In this document: positions 63,746 through 64,000 of the stretch, one piece after another
Layout: every line of letters begins with the position of its first letter
Position numbering within the stretch: the first letter of the stretch is position 1
Assembly: GCA_052244495.1 (NCBI GenBank)
Contig: JBQPXH010000012.1
DNA length: 64,000 bases
DNA from: Cereibacter_A sp052244495
Lineage (GTDB): Bacteria; Pseudomonadota; Alphaproteobacteria; Rhodobacterales; Rhodobacteraceae
Direction: 5' to 3' (one strand)
Translations under genes and position numbers: made by a program
Notes under the pieces: generated by a model
Databases searched by the model: none
Told to the model about the DNA's origin: nothing
Seen by the model: only the letters and a program-made list of their open reading frames with translations

Positions 63746-64000
63746 GGTTCTGTTGCACAAATGGACTGACGGGATTCATCTCGTGAATCCAGCGTGGTAG
63801 CTGGGGGACATGAGCAGACCGACGCCCCCGACCTGCAAGACCCGGAACTGGCCGGCCTGCAACGAGGCGCTCAAGCGCCGCGGCTCGCTGACGATCTGGT
63901 TTGATCCGACCATGAGCTGGGCAGCCGCGCCGATTGGCAAGCGCGGCCGACAGCCTGCCTATGGCGATGGCGCCATTCAGAGCTGCCTGACCATGAAGGA
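63746..64000 (+). mobile_element. Left part of an IS5-family insertion sequence
   Basis: The left end GGTTCTGTTGCACAAATGG resembles the terminal repeats of IS5-family elements. A 7-bp stem GGATTCA/TGAATCC follows at 63772-63790, then the transposase start. The right end is outside the window, so the target repeat cannot be read. Confidence 0.75.
63810..64000 (+). CDS. IS5-family transposase, partial
   Basis: 63 codons to the window edge, beginning MSRPTPPTCKTRNWPAC and continuing NEALKRRGSLTIWFDP, the N-terminus of the short IS5-type transposases that I know well from proteobacteria. GTAGCTGGGGGAC precedes the ATG. Two positions that are usually tyrosine (residues 9 and 17) are cysteine here, which may mark decay or a variant. 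The DDE catalytic core is beyond the window. Confidence 0.85.
   Translation, partial: MSRPTPPTCKTRNWPACNEALKRRGSLTIWFDPTMSWAAAPIGKRGRQPAYGDGAIQSCLTMK

Noticed and set aside
62620..64000. tRNA-Arg as a classical integrase attachment site
   Set aside because: No integrase gene and no repeated copy of the tRNA 3' end is visible in the window.

Overview
The window looks like a chromosomal segment of a Rhodobacter/Cereibacter-type alphaproteobacterium (Rhodobacteraceae). The evidence is very high GC, dense genes with TGATG, ATGA and GTGA stop/start overlaps, the trpG-trpD-trpC-moaC-moeA-lexA block followed by comEC, gltX and gltA, a LexA operator of the GTTC-N7-GTTC type, a GcrA cell-cycle regulator, and an NDUFS4-type complex I accessory subunit. 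A true malate synthase G is present. From memory, R. sphaeroides 2.4.1 lacks this enzyme, so a related species is more likely.

Layout. 1-6.4 kb: a cut-off aminopeptidase P gene, then cobT, two tandem paralogous small membrane proteins and cobS (all minus), msrB with a twin-arginine leader, a J-domain protein, and a divergent bolA. 6.5-14.5 kb: malate synthase G (TTG start), pepN, an acyltransferase, a HisC-like aminotransferase and a DUF4177 protein. 14.7-26.5 kb: gatB, a lytic transglycosylase, a DUF1992 protein, valS, an Lrp-type regulator divergent from ornithine decarboxylase, a DUF2235 hydrolase, gltA and gltX. 26.5-39 kb: comEC, then the lexA, moeA, moaC, trpC, trpD, trpG series, a degenerate divergent polysaccharide deacetylase on the opposite strand, and the ppiD-trpE pair. 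39-51.3 kb: AsmA, GcrA, argD-argF, a Gre-like factor overlapping a Nudix gene, hrpB, a DUF3108 protein, meaB and rpmB.

51.4-62.6 kb: a copper pair (Cys-rich secreted protein and PCu(A)C chaperone), a small secreted protein, an RTX calcium-binding protein, lepA, an entericidin-type lipoprotein with a GGAAC-N17-CGTT promoter, several small proteins, uvrB, an NDUFS4-like subunit, a methyltransferase and a GNAT protein. 62.6-64 kb is the only clearly mobile stretch: an intact tRNA-Arg(UCU), then a TGTCA-led transposon-end-like sequence, then a truncated and frameshifted TniQ-like gene, then the left part of an IS5-family element running off the window.

Most of the window is housekeeping: translation (gatB, valS, gltX, rpmB, lepA, tRNA), tryptophan, arginine, molybdopterin and cobalamin biosynthesis, TCA entry and glyoxylate use (gltA, glcB), and SOS repair (lexA, uvrB). 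The least explained parts are the paired 109-residue membrane proteins nested between cobS and cobT, the deacetylase-family protein without its catalytic motifs inside the trp cluster, and the tRNA-linked transposon remnant. No CRISPR array, prophage or intact accessory system is visible.
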